From the NCBI GenBank assembly GCA_030447725.1, contig JAUJOQ010000001.1:1-64000 (forward strand): a DNA stretch of 64,000 nucleotides, read 5' to 3'. This document shows, piece after piece, positions 37,221-46,598 of the stretch. How positions within the stretch are numbered: the stretch's first letter is position 1; every line of letters begins with the position of its first letter. Position numbers and translations under genes: made by a program. Origin of the DNA: Thermoleophilaceae bacterium (lineage in GTDB: Bacteria > Actinomycetota > Thermoleophilia > Solirubrobacterales > Thermoleophilaceae). Under the pieces are notes generated by a model that was given only the letters and a program-made list of their open reading frames with translations, made no database searches and had not been told where the DNA came from.

Positions 37221-38159
37221 TCAGCTGAGCGCCCGATCCACGCTGTCACGAGCTCGCGCGCTCTCGCGAAGCTTCGCCACCTCGAGCCGCAGTGCCGCCG
37301 CCTCTGTCTCCGCCGCGGTGAGGCTCCTGTCGTACTCGGCCAGCAGCCGGCCCTGGCGCAGGCCCAGTTGCGAAACCCTGTCGCCCTGCTCGAGCAGCTC
37401 CATGTAGAGATCGACCCGGTTTCGTTCGACACGCTCGAGCAGCGGATTGCCCTCGAGGGACCCGAGGACCCGGTCAAGCGCGTCGGCGTAGGGGGCGGTG
37501 GCGGAGTAGAGGACGCCGAGCCCGAAGATGACCGGCACGACCACGAAGCGCAGATCGCCGCGGGCTTCCACGAAGTCCTCCACCGCGGTGCGGACTCCGT
37601 TGCGCTCTCCGCCTTCGTTGAGCGCGATGGCGAAGCTGCCTCGCCCACGGAAGCCGCCCTCGATGGCCTCCTGGCGGTCGGGCACGCAGCCGAGCTCCCA
37701 GGAGTGGGGGTGCACCGCGCCGGCCGGCAGCGCCCCCGGGGCGTAGTACATGTCGCGCCGGCCCGCCGGCCAGCACACATCATGTAGGAGCACGAGCGGC
37801 AGCTGCTCAGCGCTCTCCGCGATGTGGTCGAGCTCCTGCGACACCGTCCAGTAGTTGTGATCGCCGTCGATGATGTAGGCGTCACAGGCCTCGACCGCCG
37901 TCAATGCCTCGGGGCTACGGCCGCGGACGAGGTGCAGGCCGTCTTCCTGGCCGTCCAGCTGCTCCACCTCGAGAGTGGGCTCCGGCTCTACGCACCAGAG
38001 CTCGCCATCGTTGCCACCGACGAAGCTCAGAAGCTCGCGGGTATTTGCTCCAGACTCGGAGCCGATCTCCACCACCGTGCGCGCCTGCGCAGCCTCGAGA
38101 CAGCCGCGCACGACACTCTTCATCTCGGTCAGTGAGTGCAGCAGCAGAGGTTGACTCAT
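37221..38159 (-). CDS. SAM-dependent methyltransferase/cephalosporin hydroxylase-like protein
   Basis: A 312-residue protein. VVEIGSESGANTRELLSF is a class I SAM motif, and DAYIIDGDHNYWTVSQELDHI with LVLLHDVCWPAGRRD is the Asp/His-rich pattern of the Methyltransf_24/CmcI group seen in polysaccharide modification genes. The final 45 residues form a coiled coil (LTAAETEAAALRLEVAKLRE). ATG 38159 is chosen; the frame reaching 38384 has a basic leader antisense to the next gene. It is divergent, 47 bases away, from the HAD-domain glycan gene and so probably belongs to the surface glycan locus. Confidence 0.8.
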   Translation of the reverse strand: MSQPLLLHSLTEMKSVVRGCLEAAQARTVVEIGSESGANTRELLSFVGGNDGELWCVEPEPTLEVEQLDGQEDGLHLVRGRSPEALTAVEACDAYIIDGDHNYWTVSQELDHIAESAEQLPLVLLHDVCWPAGRRDMYYAPGALPAGAVHPHSWELGCVPDRQEAIEGGFRGRGSFAIALNEGGERNGVRTAVEDFVEARGDLRFVVVPVIFGLGVLYSATAPYADALDRVLGSLEGNPLLERVERNRVDLYMELLEQGDRVSQLGLRQGRLLAEYDRSLTAAETEAAALRLEVAKLRESARARDSVDRALS

Positions 38160-38206
38160 GAGCCCGAGCAGCCTAGTCACTGCTAGCCTGCGCGCGCCCC
38201 CCGCCC

Positions 38207-40903
38207 ATGCCGGAGCACGACATCTCCCACGACCCCGTCGGCCCTCGGCCAGGGCGCTCCGCAGCCGCAGGCCAAAGTCCTGTAGCGGCGATCGACCGCC
38301 GAGCCCCCGGGCCCGCCGCGACTGACGCCCGCCTGCGGACCGCAGTCGAGATCGTGGCGAGCGGAGGGTGCGAGGTGCTCTCACTCGACTTCTTCGACAC
38401 GCTGATGTGGCGCAAAGTGCCAGAGCCCGTGAACGCCTTCACCCTGCTGGGCGCGCGGCTCCACGCGGACGGTCTGCTGGCGCCCGACATCGACGCCAGC
38501 GCCTTCGCGGTACTCAGGCAGCGCGCCGAGCAGCGAGCTCGGCATGCCCGCGAGCTCGACGGCCGCGGCGAAGAGGTGACGCTGCGCGAGATCTGCGCCT
38601 CCATCCCGCAGGCCGTGCTTCGGGACATCACCCTCGACGGTCTGGTGGACCGGGAGGTCGAGTTGGAACGGAGCCTGCTCGTAGCCGATCTCGACGTGGT
38701 CGAGCTGGTGAGGCTCGCGGGCGAGCACGACGTGCGCACCGTGTGCGTCTCAGACACCTACTTCGGCGAAGCTCACCTGCGCTCGTTCCTTGGCAGCGGT
38801 CCGGCGGGCTCGCTCGAGATCGAGCGGGTCTTCGCCTCCTCGGCCCACGGCGTGGGGAAGGGAGGAGGGCTCTGGCGCATCGTGCTCGACGACCTCGGGG
38901 TCAAGCCGGCCAAGGTGATCCACGTGGGCGACAACCACGAGGCCGACGTTGCCGCGGCCGGACGAGCCGGCGTGCGGGGCATCTACTTCGAGCGGCGCCC
39001 CGAGGGCCTCGCCCGCGTGATCGAGCGCGAGGGTCTGCGCGCGATGGCTCCGCTCAACCCCTACCACGGCGACTACGGGCTGACGGCCCTGCGCTCCAAG
39101 GTGCTGCACCGAGTGGAGGCCGAGAGCCAGCCACCGGAGCTGAAAGCCTTCTGGGCCTTCGGAGCCGCGTCGATCGGGCCCCCGCTCACGGGCTTCGCGG
39201 ACTGGGTCCAGGAGCGCGCCGGCGAGGCCGGGGTGAGCAGGGTCTTCTGCATGATGCGCGAGGGCAAGATCCTCTCCGAGCTGGTCAACGCGGCTGCCGC
39301 GTCGGTGCCCGCGCCGGTGGACGCGCGGCCGATCTGGCTCTCGCGTCAGGTCTGCGCGAGGGCGTCGATCGTGGAGGGATCGCCAGAGGAGCTGGGCCGT
39401 CTCTTCCAACGGCGCAGGATGCCTACGGTCGCCGAGTTCTGCGCGACGCTCGGCGTGGACTGCGCCGAGCTTCGCGACTTCTCCGAGCTGGCAGGCGCCC
39501 GCCTTCACGAGCCGGCGCTGGCCGCGCGACTGGTGGAGCGTCTGACCTCCGACATGGAGCTCCGCGGCCGGATCGTGGCGAGCAGCGCCGAGTTGCGCTC
39601 GCGCCTCGTGCGCTACGTGGAGAGCGTCCGGCCCCCCGGGGAGGAACGCATAGTGCTCGTGGACCTCGGGTGGGGCGCGACCATCCAGACCGACCTCGAC
39701 GGTCTCCTGCGTGCGGCCGACTCGGAGCTGAAGACCACGGGCCTCTACCTGATGACGACCGGGCGCGCGGCCGACCGCATGCTCGACGGTGCCGACGTAC
39801 ACGGCTATCTGGCCAACGCGGGAGAACCCGCGGCACCGGTCGAGGCGTTCATGCGCAGTCCCGAGATCCTCGAGCAGATCTGCATGCCCGACCACGGATC
39901 CCAGGTGGACCTCGACTCGAGCCTCGAGCCCGTGCTGGCGGCCGCCGACAGCGAGCCGTTCCAGTCGGCGCAGCGCGAGAGCGTGCAAAAGGGAGTCAAG
40001 AGCTTCCAGCGAGAGTGGCTGCGCTATCGCACCTGCGTTCCCGAGGCGCTCGTTTCGCTGCACGAAGACGGGCAGGACCGTCTTCGCTCGATCCTGGTGC
40101 GCTCGCTCACGGCCCCCACCACCGACGAAGCGACTCTCTTCGCGGGATGGCTGCATGACGAGAACTTCGGCTCCCGGGGCCAGGAGGCGCTCGTGCCCCC
40201 CACCTCGGTGAGAGCGGCTCGCTATCTGGAGCCCCGTGTGGTGATGACGACCTCGATGGCCGAGCTCTACTGGCCGTTCGGGCTGGCCGCGCTGCACAAC
40301 GAGCACCTGGCCAGGGCAGTCGAGGCCGCCACCTCCGGCGTGGTGCCGTGGGACGCCTTCTCCTCCCCACTCGAGACGGGCGATGTGGAGATCTACTGCG
40401 ATCGTGGTTGGGGCTTTCGCCGGCAGGGAATGGTGACCGCGCCGGGCCGCCGCAACCGGCTGGGCCTCACCTATGCCAACGGCACGGTGGTGGGCGACAT
40501 CGTGCGCCGTGTCCGCATCGATCCGGCCAAGCTTCCCTGCGTGGTGCGGATCGACTTCATCCGGCTGCGCTGCTCTCCCCGCGGCGCCGACGAGACGGTG
40601 ACTCTCGACTTCAACACCCCCGAACAGCTCGAGCAGCTCACCACAAGCGGCATGCGACCGATCGGGCCGAGCTCCTACATCGTTCGGGGCCTTGACCCCA
40701 ACGTGGTGATCGATCTGGACAGGTTCCTCCCACGCGAGGTGCACACGGTGGACGTGGAGTGCGGGCTTGCCGTGCTGCCGCTCCCTCGTTCCGCGCTCGG
40801 AGCGATCGCCACGCTGCAGCAACAGCTCCGCGAACGGGCCAAACGTGGTGCCCTCGGCACTCCGGCTCGGCTGGTGTCCGCGCTCATGCGCAGGCTTGGG
40901 TAA
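38207..40903 (+). CDS. Large HAD-domain protein of a surface-glycan locus (COG5610-like)
   Basis: An 898-residue cytosolic protein. Residues about 58-265 form a HAD phosphatase fold: LSLDFFDTLMWRK (catalytic D61), CVSDTYFGEAHL, and KVIHVGDNHEADVAAAGRAGV with the metal-binding aspartate. The remaining 630 residues have no recognised motif but contain VFCMMREGKILSELVNAA and VLVDLGWGATIQTDLDGLL, features of predicted hydrolases found with capsule and O-antigen genes. It lies immediately before a Wzt/Wzm exporter and could trim or transfer a phosphate-linked group on the exported polymer. No ribosome site is visible. Confidence 0.75.
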   Translation: MPEHDISHDPVGPRPGRSAAAGQSPVAAIDRRAPGPAATDARLRTAVEIVASGGCEVLSLDFFDTLMWRKVPEPVNAFTLLGARLHADGLLAPDIDASAFAVLRQRAEQRARHARELDGRGEEVTLREICASIPQAVLRDITLDGLVDREVELERSLLVADLDVVELVRLAGEHDVRTVCVSDTYFGEAHLRSFLGSGPAGSLEIERVFASSAHGVGKGGGLWRIVLDDLGVKPAKVIHVGDNHEADVAAAGRAGVRGIYFERRPEGLARVIEREGLRAMAPLNPYHGDYGLTALRSKVLHRVEAESQPPELKAFWAFGAASIGPPLTGFADWVQERAGEAGVSRVFCMMREGKILSELVNAAAASVPAPVDARPIWLSRQVCARASIVEGSPEELGRLFQRRRMPTVAEFCATLGVDCAELRDFSELAGARLHEPALAARLVERLTSDMELRGRIVASSAELRSRLVRYVESVRPPGEERIVLVDLGWGATIQTDLDGLLRAADSELKTTGLYLMTTGRAADRMLDGADVHGYLANAGEPAAPVEAFMRSPEILEQICMPDHGSQVDLDSSLEPVLAAADSEPFQSAQRESVQKGVKSFQREWLRYRTCVPEALVSLHEDGQDRLRSILVRSLTAPTTDEATLFAGWLHDENFGSRGQEALVPPTSVRAARYLEPRVVMTTSMAELYWPFGLAALHNEHLARAVEAATSGVVPWDAFSSPLETGDVEIYCDRGWGFRRQGMVTAPGRRNRLGLTYANGTVVGDIVRRVRIDPAKLPCVVRIDFIRLRCSPRGADETVTLDFNTPEQLEQLTTSGMRPIGPSSYIVRGLDPNVVIDLDRFLPREVHTVDVECGLAVLPLPRSALGAIATLQQQLRERAKRGALGTPARLVSALMRRLG

Positions 40904-40928
40904 CCCGCTCCCTTTACCCTTGTCGGCC

Positions 40929-42164
40929 ATGAACGAGCGAGCCACCGCGGTCGGCGTCGCGGGAGTCTCGAAGACGTTTCGCATTCCCCGCCAGCACCTC
41001 ATGTCCTTCAAGGAGAGGGCGATGCACCCCTTCAGGCGGGTGGCGGTCACGGATCTGCATGCGCTGAAGGACGTCTCCTTCGACATCGAGCAGGGCGAGT
41101 TCTTCGGGATCGCGGGCCGCAACGGCTCGGGCAAGAGCACCCTGCTCAAGTGCATGGCCGGCGTCTACCGCGTGGACCGGGGAGCTATCACCGTGGCGGG
41201 CCGCCTCGTGCCCTTCATCGAGCTGGGCGTGGGGTTCAACCAGGAGATGACCGCTCTCGACAACGTCGTGATCAACGGGGTGATGATGGGGCTGAGCCCC
41301 CGCGAAGCCCAACGGCGCTTCGATGCCGTGGTCGAGTTCGCCGAGCTCGATGACTTCCTCGACCTCAAGCTCAAGAACTACTCGTCGGGGATGCAGGTGC
41401 GCCTGGCTTTCTCGCTCATGGTGCACGCCGATGCCGACGTGCTGCTGATCGACGAGGTGCTGGCCGTGGGCGATGCGGCGTTCCAGCAGAAGTGCTTCGA
41501 CGCGTTCCACGACCTTCGCGACCGTGGCAAGACCGTCGTGCTGGTCACCCACGACATGCAGATGATCGAGCGCTTCTGCCAGCGCGCGATGCTGCTGCAC
41601 CGCGGGGCCGTCGCAGACATCGGGGACCCCGGCTCAGTCGCCCGCCGCTATCTGGAGCTCAACTTCGAGGAGGACGACGAGGCCTCGGTGACCGCAGGCC
41701 GGCCGGAGGACGTGAGCCACGGCGTCGCGATCGGCGACGTCTGGATCGAGCGGCCGGACGGGCGGCGCGTGGACTCCGTCGGCCAGGGCGATCCGCTCGT
41801 GATCCGCGCCGAGATCGAGGCGCTGCAGCGCATCGACGATCCCGAGATCGGGGTGACGATCAACGACGAGGCGGGCACCGTGGTCTTCGGCACCGCCACC
41901 CGCGAGCTGGGACGCGAAGAGCAGCCCTTCGAGCCCGGGGAGCGCATCTCGTTGCGGCTGGCTCTGCGCAACGACCTGAAGCCGGCGCGTTATTACGTGG
42001 ACTGCGGAGTGCATGAGGGCGTCCACCGAGTGGCGGCGTTTCGTTACCGGGCCAGCGACTTCCTGGTCTTCGGCAATCGAGCGCAGTTGGGGCTGGTGGC
42101 GCTCGACCACACCTTCGAGCTCGAGCGCCGGCGCAACCGGACCGAGGCGGCGACCCCCTCATGA
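40929..42164 (+). CDS. Polysaccharide ABC exporter ATP-binding protein (Wzt/TagH type)
   Basis: Provides ATP hydrolysis for export of a lipid-linked polysaccharide or teichoic acid. The 411-residue protein shows GRNGSGKST at 63-71, the signature YSSGMQVRLAF, Walker B DVLLIDEVLAVGD and the switch His in LVTHDMQ. The linker HALKDVSFDIEQGEFFGI is typical of this subfamily. Residues about 260-400 form a Wzt-like beta-sandwich (GEPLVIRAEIEA-type strands, here GDPLVIRAEIEAL), which may recognise the glycan end. TACCCT eight bases upstream of ATG 40929 may be a near-leaderless -10. The stop overlaps the permease start (ATGA). Confidence 0.92.
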   Translation: MNERATAVGVAGVSKTFRIPRQHLMSFKERAMHPFRRVAVTDLHALKDVSFDIEQGEFFGIAGRNGSGKSTLLKCMAGVYRVDRGAITVAGRLVPFIELGVGFNQEMTALDNVVINGVMMGLSPREAQRRFDAVVEFAELDDFLDLKLKNYSSGMQVRLAFSLMVHADADVLLIDEVLAVGDAAFQQKCFDAFHDLRDRGKTVVLVTHDMQMIERFCQRAMLLHRGAVADIGDPGSVARRYLELNFEEDDEASVTAGRPEDVSHGVAIGDVWIERPDGRRVDSVGQGDPLVIRAEIEALQRIDDPEIGVTINDEAGTVVFGTATRELGREEQPFEPGERISLRLALRNDLKPARYYVDCGVHEGVHRVAAFRYRASDFLVFGNRAQLGLVALDHTFELERRRNRTEAATPS

Positions 42165-43003
42165 GCTCGACAGCCCTACCGCGGCAGATCCGCGGCCCAT
42201 CGGCCTTCGGAGGAGGCCTGCGCCGCGCGCTCTACCTCACCTGGATCATCGGCCTGACCGAGTACCGGCTCACCTATTTCGGCTCGGCACTGGGATACCT
42301 GTGGTCGCTGATGCGCCCGCTGATGCTCTTCGGCGTGCTGTACGTGGTGTTCAGCCAGATCGTCGACTTCGGCGACGACATCGTGAACTACCCCATGCTG
42401 CTTCTGTTCAACATCGTGCTGTTCAACTTCTTCGCCGACGCCAGCACGAAGGCGGTGACCTCGGTGGTCGACCGCGAAGCGATCGTTCGCAAGATGCACT
42501 TTCCCGGGATGGTGATTCCCTTGGCGCGTGTGCTCTCCGGCGGATTGAACCTCGCCGTGAGCCTGATCGCCGTGTTCGTCTTCCTGCTGGCCTACGGCGT
42601 GGACCCGCGCTGGACCTGGCTGCTGCTGCCGCTGTTGCTCGTGCCGCTGGTGCTCCTGACCCTCGGGGTGGCGATGCTGCTGTCGGCGCTGTACGTGCGC
42701 TTTCGAGATGTCGCCCCGATATGGGCGGTCGTCTCCACCGCCCTCTTCTACGGCTCTCCCGTGCTGTACGCGATCGACAAGGTGCCCGAGGACTACCGGC
42801 AGGTGCTGATGCTGGTCAACCCGCTTGCGGACATCCTGGAACAGGGACGCAGCTGGGTGATCGATCCGAACGCGGACGGCGCGATCGCCGCCGCCGGCGG
42901 GGGCGCCTGGATACTCGTCCCGATAGCGGTCGGGGCCGCGGTCTGCGCTCTCGGGGTCTGGGTCTTCAACCGCGAAGCCCCGAGGATCGCCGAACGGCTC
43001 TAG
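42161..43003 (+). CDS. Polysaccharide ABC exporter permease (Wzm/TagG type)
   Basis: The membrane partner of the preceding ATPase. The 280-residue ABC-2 protein has six transmembrane helices, the first preceded by the amphipathic TEYRLTYFGSALGYLWSLMRPL that is diagnostic of Wzm/TagG proteins. NIVLFNFFADASTKAVTSVVDREAIVRKMHFPGMVIPLA is the coupling helix region. The ATGA overlap with the ATPase gene shows a two-gene operon. Convergent with and overlapping a glycosyltransferase gene by four bases. Confidence 0.93.
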   Translation: MSSTALPRQIRGPSAFGGGLRRALYLTWIIGLTEYRLTYFGSALGYLWSLMRPLMLFGVLYVVFSQIVDFGDDIVNYPMLLLFNIVLFNFFADASTKAVTSVVDREAIVRKMHFPGMVIPLARVLSGGLNLAVSLIAVFVFLLAYGVDPRWTWLLLPLLLVPLVLLTLGVAMLLSALYVRFRDVAPIWAVVSTALFYGSPVLYAIDKVPEDYRQVLMLVNPLADILEQGRSWVIDPNADGAIAAAGGGAWILVPIAVGAAVCALGVWVFNREAPRIAERL

Positions 43004-44283
43004 CGGAGGCCCCGGCGTGCGGTGATGGCGAGCCAGGCGCGTTCGAGCTCGGTGTCCCAGTCCGCCGCGTTCACCTCGTCGCGCCCCGCTTGCGCGAGCC
43101 GCGCACGAAGCGCCGGATCGCCCACCAGCCGCTCGATCTGGGCCGCTATCAGCGCAGGGATGGGAGGAGCCGTGAGGGCCGTCTCCTCGTGGCGCAGCAG
43201 CCAGTCGGTGTGGGGGTTCTCGTTGGACACGGTGGCGACACCGGAAGCCATGAACTCGAGCGGCTGGTATGACGGGTGGCGGGAGAGCATGAACACAAGG
43301 CCTATGTCGCACGAGCGGTAGAGGTCAGCCACCTCATCGAGGCTTTCCAGCATCCCGACGTTCTCGAGCACGTCGGCCGCTCCGTACGTTCCGGGACTCC
43401 AGTCCTCCCCGGCGCAGATGATCTGCACCGAGTCGCCGTGCATCTCCTTCACCCGGCGCAGAGCCGCCAAGCCGAGCCCGAAGGCGTTGCGAGCCGTCTT
43501 CGGGCGTCCGTAGAAGAAGATGCGGACGGGACTCTCGTGTGGCGACTCATCCGGACGGAAACGCTCGCTGTCCACCGCAGGCGTGAAAGCCACCGCCGGG
43601 CTGCCGTGAGCGCGCCAGACCTCGGCCAGCGCTTCGGTGTTCACGATCCCGGGGATCCCCAGACGCGCGGCCTCGGTGAGCATCGCGGAGGCCGAGCCGG
43701 CCGGATAGAAGTCGGGCTCCCAGTCCTGCACGAACACGAACTTGGCGGCGGCGTCTCGAAACCGCACCACGCGCCAGATTCCCTCCCACGCGGTGGCTAT
43801 CGCTGCGTCACAGGGCTCGAGATCCGCCGACGGCCCCGTCACGGGGCTGCCCGCCAGCGCCGGGAAGGCCTCGGCGATCCGCGCACGCACCCGCTTCACG
43901 ACGGTCGGGTCGTCGTCGAACACGCAGAATCGGCTCTCCACGCCGTGCCGGCGGGCGACGTGGTCGGCGAAGCGCAGGAGCGTGTGCACCCCACCTCCCC
44001 AGACGAGGTAGAAGCCCGGCACGAACCACTGGATCGAGCGGATCTCCGTCGTCTTCGCGGCCGCATAGGCCTTCAGCACCCCGGCGTTGGCTGCCAGGTC
44101 TCCGGCGCTCACGTCGAAGTCCCGTCCCAGCACGAGGCGGTCTGAAGGCAGCAGCGCGCGCTCGTCGTCGGCCACGTTGCGGCGCCGCCTCCTCGCCCTC
44201 AGCCAGGCGTACGCGGTCTCCTCCGGCCCTGCATGGAGGATGCTCCGGATGTAGCGCGCGCGCCTGCGGCTGAGGCGCCTCAC
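43000..44283 (-). CDS. Glycosyltransferase, GT4-like
   Basis: A 427-residue GT-B fold protein. IQWFVPGFYLVWGGGVHTLLRFADHVARRHG is the acceptor-side start, FVFVQDWEPDFYPAG and IVNTEALAEVWRAHG follow, and the donor half contains VRIFFYGRPKTARNAFGLGLAAL and CDIGLVFMLSRHPSYQPLEFMASGVATVSNEN, the E-rich motif of GT4 enzymes. The GTG at 44283 overlaps the upstream stop (GTGA); the frame to 44481 would lie inside the previous gene. Probably extends rhamnan or a similar exported glycan. Confidence 0.85.
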   Translation of the reverse strand: MRRLSRRRARYIRSILHAGPEETAYAWLRARRRRRNVADDERALLPSDRLVLGRDFDVSAGDLAANAGVLKAYAAAKTTEIRSIQWFVPGFYLVWGGGVHTLLRFADHVARRHGVESRFCVFDDDPTVVKRVRARIAEAFPALAGSPVTGPSADLEPCDAAIATAWEGIWRVVRFRDAAAKFVFVQDWEPDFYPAGSASAMLTEAARLGIPGIVNTEALAEVWRAHGSPAVAFTPAVDSERFRPDESPHESPVRIFFYGRPKTARNAFGLGLAALRRVKEMHGDSVQIICAGEDWSPGTYGAADVLENVGMLESLDEVADLYRSCDIGLVFMLSRHPSYQPLEFMASGVATVSNENPHTDWLLRHEETALTAPPIPALIAAQIERLVGDPALRARLAQAGRDEVNAADWDTELERAWLAITARRGLR

Positions 44284-45824
44284 GGCGGGGGTGGCGGCTC
44301 GCCGGCGGTCCGCAGCCGGCAGGTGGTGTCCTGAAGGGTGAGCGCCGGGTGGTAGAAGGGATCGCCCACCGTACGGAAGGCCCCGTAGCTGCGCCGCGAC
44401 GCCTCGAAGTCGCCCGCCGGCACCCGTCTCGGGTCGCGCGAGGCGGACTCGTCGTGGATCAGCCTCGCGCGGGGCACGCACAGCGAGCGGTAGCCCGCCG
44501 CGGTGAGCCGCAGGCAGAGGTCGACGTCGCCACCACCGACAGCGAACGACTCGTCGAAGCCGCCGACCTCGTCGAACTTGCGCTTCTCGACCATCATGCA
44601 GGCGGCCGAGACGGCCATCCAGTTGCGGGTACCGTCGCCGGCGGAGCCGAAGGGCGTGCGCTCTTCGGGCTTGAGGCCCGCGAACGGATGCCCGGCCCAG
44701 CCGTGGATGCCGAGGGCCACCCCCGCATGCTGCACCCGGCCGTCTGGATAGAGCAGCATCGGGGCCACCGCGCCTACCTCAGGGCGCAGCGCCTCCCCGA
44801 GCAGCTCCTCGATCCAGCCCGGGCTGAGCACCTCGGTGTCGTTGTTCAGGAAGACGAGCAGGTCACCCTTCGCCCGGGCGGCTGCCCCGTTCATCAGGGC
44901 GGAGAAGTGAAACGGCCGGCCATCGGCCTCCACCGAGACCCGGGAGTCCTTCTCCAAGCGCTCGGTGAGCGGCGCAAGCCGGGGGTCGGTGCTCCGGTTG
45001 TCGACGAGACGCAGCCGGAGGCGTTCGTAGGTCGAGCGCTCGAGCAGGGAGCGCACGCAGCGCTCGAGCAGTTGCGGGCGATCCCGAAATGCGACGATCA
45101 CCTCCACCGAGGGCTCTCGACCCGACGGTCGGCGGACTCGCCGCTCGCCGCTCTCGGGCTGGCTGGCGCCGCGGCGCGAGCCCGGCCTGTGACAGAGCAC
45201 CAGGGGAACGTGCGCGTGACCGGCGCCGTCGCGGCCGGCCAGGCACGAGAAGAGTGACCACCCCTGCCCACCCGCCCCCGAGGCCGCCAGCGCGGCCGCG
45301 CGGGCGACCACGACCAGCGCGAAGTCGGGGTTGCGCTCGAGCCAGAGGTCCGGACTTGGTCCCGGGTGCAGCACCGGTCGCGACCGCCGGCCCTTCCGAT
45401 CGATTATGTCGTCGTCGCAGGTGATCACCGCCGCGTCCGAGGCGAGCGTCGCCGCTTGACCGAGGCGCTCGAGGGCAGTCGGCGCAAGGCGGTCGCCCGA
45501 CCGTATCAGCACGATCCACGGGGCTCGACTCTCTTGCAGCGCCCGCACGATCGAGTACTCGCCGGTGTCCGCACAACCAACCGTCTGGCCCCGCAACGAC
45601 GCCTGCGTCACCTCCCCGTCGCCACCGCCCGACGGGTCGATCGCCACGGCAAGCGCAACGGCAGCGGTTGCTCGGGAGCCGATCTCGGGCACCGCCGCGA
45701 AGCGGTGCACGCGCGTCGAAGACGCGATCTCCGGCTCGACGTGGCGTCGGAAGGCGCCGTAGCGCGCCCGCCCCTCGAGCGCTCGACTCAAGCGAGCCGC
45801 GACCGCTCGTGCCCGGCGCGACAC
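44280..45824 (-). CDS. Glycosyltransferase family 2 protein with degenerate N-terminal GT2 copy
   Basis: A 514-residue protein with two GT2-like halves. The C-terminal half is complete: VEVIVAFRDRPQLLERCVRSLL, LRLVDNRSTD, LLVFLNNDTEV (metal-binding NND at 327-329), and GGFDESFAVGGGDVDLCLRLTAAGYRS. The N-terminal half (about 50-230) keeps ITCDDDIIDRKGRR and HPGPSPDLWLERNPDFALVVVAR, a pattern seen in tandem GT2 proteins, but lacks other motifs. GTG start, one base after the PAP2 stop. Probably acts with the adjacent GT4 on an exported polymer. Confidence 0.88.
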   Translation of the reverse strand: MSRRARAVAARLSRALEGRARYGAFRRHVEPEIASSTRVHRFAAVPEIGSRATAAVALAVAIDPSGGGDGEVTQASLRGQTVGCADTGEYSIVRALQESRAPWIVLIRSGDRLAPTALERLGQAATLASDAAVITCDDDIIDRKGRRSRPVLHPGPSPDLWLERNPDFALVVVARAAALAASGAGGQGWSLFSCLAGRDGAGHAHVPLVLCHRPGSRRGASQPESGERRVRRPSGREPSVEVIVAFRDRPQLLERCVRSLLERSTYERLRLRLVDNRSTDPRLAPLTERLEKDSRVSVEADGRPFHFSALMNGAAARAKGDLLVFLNNDTEVLSPGWIEELLGEALRPEVGAVAPMLLYPDGRVQHAGVALGIHGWAGHPFAGLKPEERTPFGSAGDGTRNWMAVSAACMMVEKRKFDEVGGFDESFAVGGGDVDLCLRLTAAGYRSLCVPRARLIHDESASRDPRRVPAGDFEASRRSYGAFRTVGDPFYHPALTLQDTTCRLRTAGEPPPPP

Positions 45825-45825
45825 G

Positions 45826-46419
45826 TCAGCCGGCCGCGGGAACGAAGATCTCGACGCGATCGGACGATTCCGGTGTCGTCCACAGAGCGGGAAGGCTGCC
45901 GACGGCCAGCCCCAATAGGGCTCCCGCCACCACGTCCGAGGGGTAGTGCACTCCGAGGAACACGCGAGACACGCCCATGGCCAACGCAGCGCCGTACAGC
46001 GGCGCAGGCCGAACGAGCTGCGAGTAAGCCCGCGCGGCAGCGAAGGAGGAGGCCGCGTGGGCGCTCGGAAAGCTCAGCGCGCTCGGCGTTGCGGTGAGGG
46101 CGGGAAGACCCGTGAGGATCGGTCGCTGACGCCGGACGACCCGCTTGACGGCGACGTTGAAGGCGTGTGCGCCCGCCACCGCGGCGGCGGCGCGCAGCCA
46201 GTCTGCCCGTCGCGGGCGGTCGAGAACGCCGCCCACCGTACCCGCGACCAGCCACACAGCGGCGTGCTCACCGAGGCGAGACAGACCCTGCGCGGCGCGA
46301 ACCGTGCCCGGATGGACAGCTCTTGAGCGCACGCCCCGCAAGAGGGCGAGGTCGCCCGCGGCGATCGAGGAGGCAACCGCGGGGCCTGGCCGGGATGACA
46401 GAGGGAGCCTGTTCGTCAC
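45826..46419 (-). CDS. PAP2-family membrane phosphatase, candidate decaprenylphosphoryl-phosphoribose phosphatase
   Basis: A 197-residue protein with about five membrane spans. The three PAP2 motifs are intact: KRVVRRQRP (92-100), PSAH (118-121) and SRVFLGVHYPSD (151-162), including the catalytic histidines. The neighbouring locus encodes a UbiA-type phosphoribosyltransferase, DprE1 and DprE2. In M. tuberculosis the PAP2 protein Rv3807c, which is proposed to remove the 5-phosphate from decaprenyl-phosphoribose, is adjacent to the UbiA gene Rv3806c; this gene could fill the same step. GTG 46419 is preferred; the longer frame to 46557 has a Pro/Arg-rich leader, and TATCCT at 46466-46471 on this strand would place the transcript start after it. 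Confidence 0.8.
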   Translation of the reverse strand: MTNRLPLSSRPGPAVASSIAAGDLALLRGVRSRAVHPGTVRAAQGLSRLGEHAAVWLVAGTVGGVLDRPRRADWLRAAAAVAGAHAFNVAVKRVVRRQRPILTGLPALTATPSALSFPSAHAASSFAAARAYSQLVRPAPLYGAALAMGVSRVFLGVHYPSDVVAGALLGLAVGSLPALWTTPESSDRVEIFVPAAG

Positions 46420-46598
46420 AAGGGTCAGGAAGGCGGGGGGCGGCGCAGGCCGCGACGACGGGGTTAGGATAGGACAGCGCAGGGAGACTCCCCGTCCGGG
46501 CCCGGCCCTCGGAACCTTCCTCTCACCGTTTTGCCCTCCGCGCTCGAAACCAGGCAAGCGCCCCGAATCGGCGGGCGCCTGTAAGGGTTCCGGGACCC

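Noticed and set aside
36179..37885. 568-codon minus frame over the reductase and methyltransferase genes
   Set aside because: Out of frame with both motif-bearing genes, Arg/Ala-rich and without family features.
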